Shown piece after piece: positions 16,822 through 23,848 of a DNA stretch of 64,000 bases; the first letter of the stretch is position 1; the number at the start of each line of letters is the position of its first letter. The DNA is from an uncultured Acidimicrobiales bacterium (lineage in GTDB: Bacteria > Actinomycetota > Acidimicrobiia > Acidimicrobiales > Bin134): contig OX638350.1 in the NCBI GenBank assembly GCA_951813325.1, positions 1,413,029 to 1,477,028 on the forward strand. Reading direction: 5' to 3'. The translations under genes were made by a program, and so were the position numbers. The notes beneath the pieces are model-generated. The model saw nothing but the letters and a program-made list of their open reading frames with translations, was not told the DNA's origin and did no database searches.

Positions 16822-17994
16822 TTAGTGGGAGTGCATCAGGAAGCTGGCGAGCTTGGACTTCTTGCGGATCTCCCGCTCCGTCGCCATCAGATGGTCGACG
16901 TGGTGGTTCTCCTGATCGCACCCTTCCACTGAGTGCTCTAGCTGGATGGTGGTGTGATGGATTCCGTGGCGCTTCACCACTTCGCGGATACTGCGCAGCT
17001 GGTTGTCCGAATCGAGCACATCCACAGCTGGGTCGGCCAGCACGTGGGCAGTCATCGACAGGTAGCCAGATGAGATCGTCCTCACGTGGACATCGTGGAC
17101 GATGGTCACCCCGTCCACTTCCTCGATCTCGTGGCACAGCTTGTAGACATCCACGTTTTCAGGGGTGCCATCGATCAGCACGTGGAACACCTCTGATACG
17201 AGGTTCCAAGAGCTGAAGAGTATGAGCACGCCTATGAACATGCTGAGAATCGGGTCGACGATGTCCCAGCCCACGCTGATGATGAAGATGCCCGAGATAA
17301 CCACGGCCACCGAACCCAGTAGGTCGGCCAGAACGTGCTGGAAGGCACCCTCCACATTCAGGCTGTGTCCCGACTGTCGGTGCAGGACATAGGCCACCAA
17401 GACATTGATCGCTAGGCCGGCCGCGCCGACGCCGAGCATGAGTCCACCTTCGACATGGGTTTCTCCATCGAATCTCTGGATGGCCTCATAGAAGATCCAT
17501 CCCACGATCACCCAGAGCGACAGTGCATTGAACATGGCCGCCAGAATCTCGGTGCGGTAGAAGCCGAAAGTCCGCCGATGCGATGCCGGGCGGTCAGCCG
17601 CCCACATGGCAAACAGCGCGAGACCGATGGCCGCGCTGTCGGTGAGCATGTGCCCGGCATCGGAGATCAGCGCCAAGCTCCCTGACGCGAATCCGCCGAT
17701 CACCTCGATCACCATGAAGGTGGTGGTCAGGGTGACCGCAGTGATCAGGCTCTTGCGGCTGGCTTCCCTTAGGTCGTGGTGATGGTGGTCGTGATCATGG
17801 CCATGGTGCCCGTGGTCGTGCCCGTGGTCGTGCCCGTGGTCGTGGTGATGGTGGTCGTGATCATGGCCATGGTGCCCGTGGTCTTGTCCATGGTGCCCGT
17901 GGTCGTGGTCGCGGACATCTTCGTGATCGTGGTCGTGACCGCAATCATCATCATGGTCATGGCTGTGGCCATGACCATGATCAGTTTTGTCCAC
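16822..17994 (-). CDS. Cation diffusion facilitator (CDF) exporter with long His-rich N-terminus
   Basis: GTG start; 390 residues. Residues 1-75 are a His/Asp-rich repeat tail (runs such as HGHSHDHDDDCGHDHDHED). Then come six membrane helices with the CDF metal sites SDAGHMLTDSAAI (HxxxD) and GAFQHVLADLLGS (HxxxD), and a C-terminal cytoplasmic ferredoxin-like domain (GVTIVHDVHVRTISSGYLSM). It exports Zn2+ (possibly Cd/Co) in exchange for protons, similar to ZitB/CzcD. The start codon overlaps by one base the stop of the upstream His-rich small protein, so the two are translationally coupled. Confidence 0.9.
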   Translation of the reverse strand: MDKTDHGHGHSHDHDDDCGHDHDHEDVRDHDHGHHGQDHGHHGHDHDHHHHDHGHDHGHDHGHHGHDHDHHHHDLREASRKSLITAVTLTTTFMVIEVIGGFASGSLALISDAGHMLTDSAAIGLALFAMWAADRPASHRRTFGFYRTEILAAMFNALSLWVIVGWIFYEAIQRFDGETHVEGGLMLGVGAAGLAINVLVAYVLHRQSGHSLNVEGAFQHVLADLLGSVAVVISGIFIISVGWDIVDPILSMFIGVLILFSSWNLVSEVFHVLIDGTPENVDVYKLCHEIEEVDGVTIVHDVHVRTISSGYLSMTAHVLADPAVDVLDSDNQLRSIREVVKRHGIHHTTIQLEHSVEGCDQENHHVDHLMATEREIRKKSKLASFLMHSH

Positions 17995-18326
17995 TAGGCC
18001 GCGTTACAGCACTCGTCGGTGTGGACGTGTACCGGGATATCGCAGTGATCTTCGTGATCGGCGTGGCTGTGAACGGGCGTGTCGCAGTGATCTTCGTGGT
18101 CGGCGTGGCTGTGCTCGGCCGTGTCGCAGTGATCGGCGTGGTCGGCGTGCGTGTGGCTGGCGTCGTCGCAGTGTTCCGCGTGGTCGGCGTGGCCGTGCTC
18201 AGCCGTGTCGCAGTGATCGGCATGGTCGGCGTGGCCGTGCTCAGCCGTGTCGCAGTGATCGGCATGGTCGGCGTGCGTGTGTTCCGGGTGGTCGTAACAC
18301 GCATCAGTGTGAACATGGTCTGCCAT
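17994..18326 (-). CDS. Small His/Asp/Cys-rich tandem-repeat protein, putative metal buffer
   Basis: About 110 residues from ATG 18326, chosen because AAGGAG lies five bases upstream; an in-frame start eight codons earlier is weaker. Almost the whole protein is an imperfect 14-residue repeat of the type DHADHCDTAEHGHA, ~6 copies, ending in HVHTDECCNAA. His, Asp and Cys make up more than half of it, so binding of several Zn2+ ions is expected. No signal peptide or membrane segment is visible, so it should be cytosolic. It is co-translated with the CDF exporter. I know no named family; it may act as a metal chaperone or buffer for the exporter. Confidence 0.75.
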   Translation of the reverse strand: MADHVHTDACYDHPEHTHADHADHCDTAEHGHADHADHCDTAEHGHADHAEHCDDASHTHADHADHCDTAEHSHADHEDHCDTPVHSHADHEDHCDIPVHVHTDECCNAA

Positions 18327-18350
18327 GAGGACTCCTTGGGTAATAGACAA

Positions 18351-18549
18351 AGTGTTTCTCGGTAAACCCTAGACACAATAAATGGCTGTCATCAACCATT
18401 CTTTATCATTGGTAATAGGACTAGTAATGGGACTCATAACCAAATATTCTTTGCCTCCTATTACCCCCTATCCAACAACTCCAAAACCAACCAATTGCCT
18501 CAATTCAGCAGCTCCAACATCAATCAATAACCTCAAACCAGAAGCTCCA
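18351..18549. promoter_or_regulatory. AT-rich region with long inverted repeats upstream of the metal-resistance pair
   Basis: This stretch is much more AT-rich than the genome around it. It contains AATGG-N10-CCATT (18381-18400) and a perfect 10-base inverted repeat GGTAATAGGA (18411-18420) / TCCTATTACC (18456-18465). It probably holds the promoter and operator of the His-rich protein/CDF operon, but it also abuts an IS end, so part may be insertion-related. No gene is seen. Confidence 0.45.
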
Positions 18550-19545
18550 TGTCCTGTGTCAAGAATTTGAGACGGTTTCTTCTTCTTTTGGTTGGGTGGT
18601 GGGTGTTTGTCGGTAGCGGTCGAGTGGTCGGTGCGTGGCGATGGCCTGGTGGGGTCGGATGGCGTTGTAGATCGTCTGGTAGGAGTCGGCCTCGGCTGCG
18701 AGCTGGATGGCGTTGTCGATGTCTCGGCGGTATAGGTGCTCGTATTTGATGGCTTCGAAGAACCGCTCGATCACCCCGTTGGTCCACGGCGCCCGATGGC
18801 GGGTGCGGAGGTGTGCGATGTGGCGCTAGGAGGCGACCCAGGCTGTGAACCGGGCCGATTTGAAGCAGGGCCCGTTGTCGGTGACGAGTCGGAGCTTGCC
18901 GACCTCGCCGGTGTCGGGATCGACGAGGTCTTCGGTCCAGCCGATGCCGAGGAGGTTCTCGGTCTCGGCCAGGGCGGTATCGAGGAACCCGATGGCATCC
19001 GCGGTGGTCTTGGCGGCGGTCACGGCGCAAGCGAGGTTCACCTTGGCCCAGTAGTCCACGACACCGCCCAGGTTCCAGGTCCCGGCGCCGCTGGTCTCGA
19101 ACTCGGAGAAGTCGGCCTGCCACAGGCGGTTCCGCCTTGTGGGCGGGTCGGTGAACGCCTCCTTGCGCATCTCGGCTTGGTGGCGGACCTCGGCGGTGCA
19201 GTTCTCCGGAAGCGCCAGCCCGTTGCGGGCCAGCACCCGATACATCGTCGAGTCCGACACCGGGCCCGGCTCTGCGCTGTCGATGCCGGCACGCCCGACG
19301 GCGGCCAGCTTGGGGTGCCCCCAGCCCTCCCAGCCAGCGGCTGAGGTCTTGCCTCGGCCTCGACGGCGTCCTGGCCGGGGTCGGCCTCGGCCCCTTGGCC
19401 GTGCCGGGCGCTGACCGCCACCGATACCAACTCGCCCGAGGGATTCCAGCGACCTCGCAGAACCCGGTGACGGTCACGCCCGCTTGCCGGCGGAGGGCGT
19501 CGATCTCGTCGAAGGCCCATACAGCAAGCCCCCTTTTTGAACCTC
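18550..19545 (-). mobile_element. Truncated IS element (IS3/IS481-type), copy 1
   Basis: The right end is marked by 66 bases (18550-18615) repeated identically at 22890-22955, and similarly, inverted, at 44190-44216. The terminal motif is TGTCCTGTGTCAAGAATTTG. The element lacks the 5' orfA part present in the copy at 43.2-44.2 kb, so it is truncated on the side facing the CorA-like gene. Confidence 0.7.
18559..19545 (-). pseudogene. Transposase (rve/DDE type) pseudogene
   Basis: The minus strand reads GLAVWAFDEIDALRRQAGV, then in a second frame SDSTMYRVLARNGLALPE, the DDE signatures NRLWQADFSEFETSG and LRLVTDNGPCFKSA, and finally NGVIERFFEAIKYEHLYRRD to a C-terminal VSNS. A frameshift near 19.3 kb separates the N-terminal part, and an in-frame TAG at 18826-18828 splits the catalytic domain. 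The protein closely resembles the copy at 43.2 kb. It is inactive. Confidence 0.8.
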
Positions 19546-19613
19546 CTCGGGAATTGTGTGGCTCTTGGGGCCCCATCGGCCTGTTCGGTGTTTGGTGTGG
19601 GAGCTTTTTTTGG

Positions 19614-20207
19614 ATGCTGGTTCGTGCTCTTGAGTTTGTTCCGGGCGGGCGCGCGGTGGAGATCGAGCCGGGCGATGTGCTGCCGGAGGCGGGCTGGGTG
19701 TGGATCGATGTCACCGCGGCGCCTGGTGATGTGGGGGAGCTGTCTGCTCTGGCTGGCCAGCTGGGGCTGGATGTGATCTCGGCGCGAGATGCGGTCAAGG
19801 ATGTTGATCTGCCCAAGGTGGACGATTTCGGCTCTTTTTTGCTGGTGGTGCTTCATGCCCTTTGCGAAGATCGTGTCGGGACTTACGAGCTGGACTGCTT
19901 TTTGTCTGAGCGCCGCCTGGTCACGGTGCACGATCGGCGTTCGCCCTCTGTCGATGTGTTGTGGGAGGGCGTCCGCGACCGGGTTGGTCTCAGATTCGGG
20001 GCGGCGGCGGTTCTCCGATGTCTTCGACGCCGCGCTTCGGGCCGCCCAGCTGGCGCCCATTTGGGCCGCGGCCTCATCGAGGCGGCACGCGCACCCGCCT
20101 ATCTGGTGGGCGCGGTGTTCGAGGTGTCCACGCTCCCGCTGCGAGCATCAGCGGGCTCGGTCGCCGGGTTCCGCCGCCACAGGCCTGCTGAGCCTCCTGA
20201 CGGCTGA
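19614..20207 (+). pseudogene. CorA-like magnesium transporter, N-terminal domain only
   Basis: ATG 19614 starts MLVRALEFVPGG and continues through GWVWIDVTAAPGDVGELSAL, ISARDAVKDVDLPKVDDF and CFLSERRLVTVHDRR, the cytoplasmic alpha/beta domain of CorA proteins. After about residue 130 the sequence turns Arg/Ala-rich and loses family character. The two C-terminal membrane helices and the GMN motif are missing, so the protein is not a channel as it stands. Truncation next to the IS copy suggests gene decay; a soluble product is the alternative. Confidence 0.6.
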
Positions 20208-20224
20208 CGGACCAGTCCGACCGC

Positions 20225-20980
20225 TCAGCGGTCCACAGGGTCGGGGTCTTCGGGGTCTTTGGTGCGGATGATCATGGGGCGGTCCAGCAGGTTGGTGTAG
20301 GAGACGACGAGGTCGCCGGTCGTGTTCTCCAAAACGGCGGTTGCCGGGCGCAGGTGGACGACTTTCATTTCTTCTCCGCCGACCAAAATGGTTCTGCCTT
20401 TTTCCAGTTCGGGTCTCAGGGCGCGGCCTGCTGCGATGGACGAGGCGACGTCTCGGCCGCCGAGGCCGGCGAGGAGGCCGGCGGCGAGCGCGGCGGCCGC
20501 TGCTGCGCCGCTGGTCAAAACGATGAGGATCGTGGTCTCCACGCCGAGCTGGCCGAGGGCCACGATGACTGAGCCGGTGATGACCGCCCCGCGCGTGGAG
20601 CGCTCCGCGAGCCTGCTGGAGTGTCCAGTGGCCCGCAAAAAGCCCCGGCTCAAAGAGCCCGACACGGCAACGGCCAGCGCGTATCCGGCCAACAGGATCA
20701 GCCCGGCGGCCAGCACGTTGGGCATCCAGGCGAGGATGTCGCTGGGGATGGGGCGGAGCGTGTCTGGGCTGGTAGCGGCCATGGCGACGATCGCTCCGGT
20801 TGCGGTGGCCAGCCAGAACACGAACACGCTTGCCGGGCCGGCGACCTCGCGCAGCACCGGCCGGCGGGTGTCCCGGGCCAGCCATCGCCTCAGAAAGGAG
20901 CCGACCACCGCGCCTAGCAGCAGCCCGCCCCCAACGGCGGCCGCCGCGATCAGCCAGCGCTCATTGATCATCGGGACCAC
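20225..20980 (-). CDS. Small mechanosensitive-channel-like membrane protein
   Basis: 251 residues with about four to five hydrophobic segments: an N-terminal anchor, WMPNVLAAGLILLAGYALAV, VITGSVIVALGQLGVETTIL and an Ala/Gly-rich helix (LTSGAAAAAALAAGLLAGLG) like the pore helix of MscS-type channels. A short soluble beta-rich tail follows (LEKGRTILVGGEEMKVVHLR). This fits a minimal MscS-related conserved-TM-helix protein. Its start overlaps by 20 bases the end of the 103-residue gene in the sigma operon, so it probably belongs to the same envelope/osmotic response unit. Confidence 0.7.
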   Translation of the reverse strand: MVPMINERWLIAAAAVGGGLLLGAVVGSFLRRWLARDTRRPVLREVAGPASVFVFWLATATGAIVAMAATSPDTLRPIPSDILAWMPNVLAAGLILLAGYALAVAVSGSLSRGFLRATGHSSRLAERSTRGAVITGSVIVALGQLGVETTILIVLTSGAAAAAALAAGLLAGLGGRDVASSIAAGRALRPELEKGRTILVGGEEMKVVHLRPATAVLENTTGDLVVSYTNLLDRPMIIRTKDPEDPDPVDR

Positions 20981-21272
20981 CTTCTGTCTCCAAGTCCAGA
21001 ACTGCCTTCATAGTCTGCCAACCCAGATTGATCAGGTCGATCACGAGCCAAGCCTCTTCTCGGGCCCGCAGGCGATCCCGGATGCGCTCCTCGATGCGGT
21101 CCTCCAAACCTGGCTCAGGCCTCAGCAGGCTCTTCAGCGGCTCCGAGTCCTCCATCTCAGCTTCGACTAGCTGCCGGTCGAGGTCGCCGGGGGAGATGCC
21201 CAGCGCCTCCGCCTCGGCGTCGACGTCCAGCCAGTCGGCCACGTACGCGTCGGGCACTCTCATCTGGCTCAT
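20961..21272 (-). CDS. Small acidic protein of the sigma operon, unrecognised
   Basis: 103 residues, strongly charged and helical, for example DAEAEALGISPGDLDRQLVE and RIEERIRDRLRAREEAW. It has no membrane segment and no Cys. ATG 21270-21272 overlaps the ancestral sigma stop as ATGA, the usual position of an anti-sigma or regulatory gene. It does not show the HxxxCxxC zinc motif of ZAS anti-sigma factors, so that role is only a guess. Confidence 0.6.
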   Translation of the reverse strand: MSQMRVPDAYVADWLDVDAEAEALGISPGDLDRQLVEAEMEDSEPLKSLLRPEPGLEDRIEERIRDRLRAREEAWLVIDLINLGWQTMKAVLDLETEGGPDDQ

Positions 21273-21819
21273 GGGCCACCTCGCTCTACCTCAGCTGCCA
21301 GCGCTCGCCGCGCTCGCAGCAGGCGGATCTTCACTTGCCCCAGGGAGATCCCCAGCGTGTCGGCGATCTCCTGTTAGGGCATCTCCACACCGACCCGAAG
21401 CGCCAGAATGCTCAGGGACAGCTCGTCGAGGCTCTTGAGGCCAGCGAACGCTGCTTCGAGGTCGCTGCGGGCGATGAGCTGCCGCTCGGGGCCGCCGACA
21501 GCCTGTTCGGGGATTCTCTGCGGATCCCACGGATCCTCCCGCGAGCGGCGCAGCATGGACACGGCCGCGTTGTGGGTGATCCGCAGCAGCCAGCCTTGGA
21601 TCGGCCCCTCGCCCCGGAATGTGTCCATGTGATCCCAGGCGCGGATGATCGCCTCCTGGACAACATCCTCAGCCAGCGAGGAGTCGCGGACGATCGCCAC
21701 CGCCACCCGGTACATGGCCCCGGCGTGCTCGCGCACCAACTCATCGAACCCGCCGACAGCACCGCCAGCCGAATAGACCGGCGAAGAGCCGCTGGGCGCT
21801 GTCGGAACACGGGAGCCAC
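21269..21819 (-). pseudogene. ECF RNA polymerase sigma factor interrupted by an in-frame stop
   Basis: The minus strand encodes sigma region 2 (FDELVREHAGAMYRVAVAIV, EDVVQEAIIRAWDHMDTF, WLLRITHNAAVSMLRRSRED) and most of region 4 (LEAAFAGLKSLDELSLSILA). At 21374-21376 a TAA replaces the expected Tyr codon of the family P-Y-QEIADTLG motif. The frame then continues perfectly through QEIADTLGISLGQVKIRLLR to a TGA overlapping the next gene. As it stands the protein lacks the region 4.2 helix-turn-helix that reads the -35 box. No ATG/GTG/TTG start is obvious in frame ahead of region 2, so the 5' end is also uncertain. Confidence 0.75.
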
Positions 21820-21827
21820 TAGAAGAA

Positions 21828-21853
21828 GACGCAGTCGACACCGACAAGTTACA
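21828..21853 (-). promoter_or_regulatory. ECF-type promoter for the sigma operon
   Basis: On the minus strand: -35 TGTAAC (21853-21848), 16-base spacer, -10 CGTC (21831-21828). This AAC/CGT pattern with a 16-base spacer is the classical ECF promoter. It drives the sigma gene itself, implying autoregulation. It is almost identical to the divergent promoter. Confidence 0.65.
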
Positions 21854-21877
21854 ACAGAATTCCCCTGTAACTTGTCG
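21842..21877. repeat. Perfect 12-base inverted repeat spanning both ECF -35 boxes
   Basis: CGACAAGTTACA (21842-21853) and TGTAACTTGTCG (21866-21877) are exact inverted copies separated by 12 bases. Each arm contains one -35 element, so the symmetry arises from two back-to-back copies of the same promoter. Confidence 0.85.
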
Positions 21878-21891
21878 CCGCCGGCTGCGTC
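21866..21891 (+). promoter_or_regulatory. ECF-type promoter for the conserved TM-helix protein
   Basis: On the plus strand: -35 TGTAAC (21866-21871), 16-base spacer, -10 CGTC (21888-21891). Transcription would start near 21898, about 45 bases ahead of ATG 21942. It matches the opposite promoter in both boxes and spacer length. Confidence 0.65.
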
Positions 21892-21941
21892 TCCCCACCA
21901 GACAGGCCGCATCTCCGCTGGCCTGGCGGAAGGAGACTGCA

Positions 21942-22646
21942 ATGGGCTTCGTACTAGCCGAAATCAACTGGCGCGAGGGAGTCGAGGACGCATGGAGCGA
22001 CCTCGTCGGCTTCGCGCCCCGCCTCATTGCCGCCATCGGCGTGCTGCTGGCCGGGTGGCTCATTGCCTCGATAATCCGCCGCATCCTGCAACGGGTGCTC
22101 AACAGAGTCAGATTCCCCCTGCTCATGGAGCGATCCGGGCTGCAAGCCCCCCTCGCACGCGTCGGGCTCAAAGAACCCTCCCGGCTGCTCGCCACCATCA
22201 TCTACTGGGCCGCCATGCTGCTCGTGCTCCAGCTCGCCATCGACACCTTCGGCGAGTCGGCAATCCAAGACGCCCTCGACGACCTCGTCGGCTTCCTGCC
22301 CAGCCTGTTCATCTCAATCGTCATCGTCGTGGTGACCGGCGCAATCGCCTCCCGGGTCGCAGAACTCGTGAGAACCTCCTTGAGCGAACAGAGCTACGCC
22401 ACAAGCCTCTCCCGCATATCCGCCGGAGCGATCTGGGCAGTGGGCATCTTCGCCGCCCTGAACCAAGTCGAGATCGCCGAAGACATACTCACAGTCCTGT
22501 TCATCGCAGTAGTCGCAACCGTGGGACTCGTCATCGTCGTCATGTTCGGCATAAGCGGAATCCAAGCCGCCCGCGACCAATTCTGGCCCAACGTCTTCAA
22601 CTTCTTCACCCAACCCAAAAAAACCGACCAAGACAACACCCCCTAA
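21942..22646 (+). CDS. Conserved TM-helix (mechanosensitive channel-related) membrane protein
   Basis: 234 residues with about five hydrophobic helices. The N-terminal FAPRLIAAIGVLLAGWLIAS followed by RRILQRVLNRVRF, and its later repeat LVGFLPSLFISIVIVVVTGA, are the paired conserved TM helices found in MscS-related proteins (TM_helix repeat). The C-terminal beta domain of full MscS channels is absent. It is transcribed divergently from the sigma operon from a matching ECF promoter, so it is probably a regulon member with a role in membrane tension or osmotic stress. Confidence 0.75.
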   Translation: MGFVLAEINWREGVEDAWSDLVGFAPRLIAAIGVLLAGWLIASIIRRILQRVLNRVRFPLLMERSGLQAPLARVGLKEPSRLLATIIYWAAMLLVLQLAIDTFGESAIQDALDDLVGFLPSLFISIVIVVVTGAIASRVAELVRTSLSEQSYATSLSRISAGAIWAVGIFAALNQVEIAEDILTVLFIAVVATVGLVIVVMFGISGIQAARDQFWPNVFNFFTQPKKTDQDNTP

Positions 22647-22670
22647 CACAACCCAACCACCTCACCCCTC

Positions 22671-22707
22671 CTCACCCCTCCCCCCAACGACGCCGGGGAG
22701 GGGTGAG
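22671..22707 (+). terminator. Strong hairpin, probable terminator
   Basis: CTCACCCCTCCCC (22671-22683) pairs perfectly with GGGGAGGGGTGAG (22695-22707) across an 11-base loop, 25 bases after the TM-helix gene. There is no T-tract, so termination may be factor-assisted. A tandem copy of CTCACCCCTC (22661-22670) sits directly upstream. Confidence 0.55.
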
Positions 22708-22889
22708 GCACGCCCAAAACCAGGCACCCCCCAACGGCACCCGCCGCACTACGCTCCCCTCCGACGCCCTATCGCCACACCGGCGCCCGGCGCATGACCC
22801 CGCCAATGCCCGATCCGCCGCGGTTGGTCCCGCCCCCTTCAGGTGGCGCCTACCCCCTGTTGCTCCGCTCCGGCGGCCGCAGCCCTGGT

Positions 22890-22955
22890 GTCCTGTGTCA
22901 AGAATTTGAGACGGTTTCTTCTTCTTTTGGTTGGGTGGTGGGTGTTTGTCGGTAC
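22890..22955. repeat. Solo IS end, identical to the end of IS copy 1
   Basis: 66 bases identical to 18550-18615, including the IS terminus and the last ~20 codons of the transposase. No other part of the element is present on either side. The rest of 22708-22978 shows no gene. The pair of identical ends brackets the CorA/sigma locus. Confidence 0.8.
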
Positions 22956-22978
22956 CAGCCACCTATCCGGGCCCGCTC

Positions 22979-23389
22979 TTAGACCAACGACAAGGTGGCA
23001 GTCCCGGCTAGCACCGGGTGGGTGCCGTCGCGGGCCAGCCAGACGTCGCAGTCGACAGTTCCGTCATCGCCGACCGCGGTGACCTTGCCGCCCGCCTCCA
23101 ACTGATCGCCGGCGAACACATTGTCCAGGAATCGCACCCGAATGTGTCGTATGCGCTCGGCACCGCCGGCCCACTGGCCCAGCATGTTCATCACGTAGCC
23201 CAAGTTGTTGGGGCCTTGATTCACCGGCTGGTGGCCCATTCCCAGCTCCCTAACGGTGTCGACATCCCAGTGGATGGGGTTGGAATCGGCCAGCAGCGCG
23301 GCCATCGTCTTCATTTTCTCAGCATCTACCGCCTCAATCACCAGCCGGGGAAGCTCGTCACCCACTGATGGACTTAGGATCGAACTCAC
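22979..23389 (-). CDS. MaoC-like dehydratase family protein
   Basis: 136 residues in a single hotdog domain: ALLADSNPIHWDVDTVRELG (the D..HxD-type hydratase motif), QGPNNLGYVMNMLGQW, and FLDNVFAGDQLEAGGKVTAV. MaoC-type enzymes hydrate 2-enoyl-CoA or dehydrate 3-hydroxyacyl-CoA. The GTG start overlaps by one base the stop of the upstream hotdog gene, so the two likely form a heterodimer, as in many actinobacterial paired dehydratases. Substrate unknown. Confidence 0.78.
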   Translation of the reverse strand: MSSILSPSVGDELPRLVIEAVDAEKMKTMAALLADSNPIHWDVDTVRELGMGHQPVNQGPNNLGYVMNMLGQWAGGAERIRHIRVRFLDNVFAGDQLEAGGKVTAVGDDGTVDCDVWLARDGTHPVLAGTATLSLV

Positions 23390-23844
23390 TAGGGCCTCCT
23401 GGGAAAGATGAAGGAGTTGGAAACAACGGACGACACTTCGCCATCGGGGGCGACTACCTCGAGTTGGAAGGCCACAATGTCAAAGGTTCCCGTGCGCTCA
23501 CCTTGCTTGCGGACTGCGCTGGTGATCTCTCCCCGCACGGTGTAGGTGGCACCGATTTCCAAGGGGCGCAGCTGCTTGATGTCGCATTCCCCGAACATCG
23601 GGCCATCGTCGGCCGACGCGTAGCAAAGGGTGAACATCTCGTCGATGGAGACGCCCAAACCGGCCATGGCCGCGTAGTAGCAGAACATGGGATGGGCGAT
23701 GCCGTCGGTTCGCTGCGGTGCCCCGATGACATCGTTGGTGAGCCAAACCCGCCAGGGTTCCATGTCGTAGGTTCCGCCTGGGAACTGCCTTCCCACCAGG
23801 GATTCCAGTTCCTCGATGGTCGGAGGTTGTGTCGCCGATGTCAT
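23389..23844 (-). CDS. FAS1-like / MaoC N-terminal-type hotdog dehydratase
   Basis: 151 residues from ATG 23844. It shows ELESLVGRQFPGGTYDMEPW near the start, DDGPMFGECDIKQLRPLEIG and TYTVRGEITSAVRKQGERTG, typical of the non-catalytic FAS1-like partner of two-subunit enoyl-CoA hydratases. It is followed by the catalytic MaoC subunit with a one-base overlap and preceded, four bases away, by the F420-type oxidoreductase. This suggests one catabolic operon. Confidence 0.75.
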   Translation of the reverse strand: MTSATQPPTIEELESLVGRQFPGGTYDMEPWRVWLTNDVIGAPQRTDGIAHPMFCYYAAMAGLGVSIDEMFTLCYASADDGPMFGECDIKQLRPLEIGATYTVRGEITSAVRKQGERTGTFDIVAFQLEVVAPDGEVSSVVSNSFIFPRRP

Positions 23845-23848
23845 CTCA

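Noticed and set aside
17994-18326. Possible CRISPR array
   Set aside because: The periodicity is a coding repeat of about 42 bases without unique spacers; it encodes the metal-binding protein.
17776-18365. Plus-strand Val/Met-rich repeat frames that look like membrane proteins
   Set aside because: They are the antisense of the His/Asp-rich repeats (CAT/CAC codons read as ATG/GTG), not independent genes.
21374-21376. Stop in the sigma gene as a recoding (selenocysteine-like) site
   Set aside because: The codon is TAA, not TGA, and the family residue there is Tyr; nonsense mutation or sequencing error is simpler.
21335-22909. 524-codon open frame on the plus strand
   Set aside because: Runs across the sigma gene, promoter palindrome, TM-helix gene and hairpin; Arg/Pro-rich composition typical of a shadow frame.
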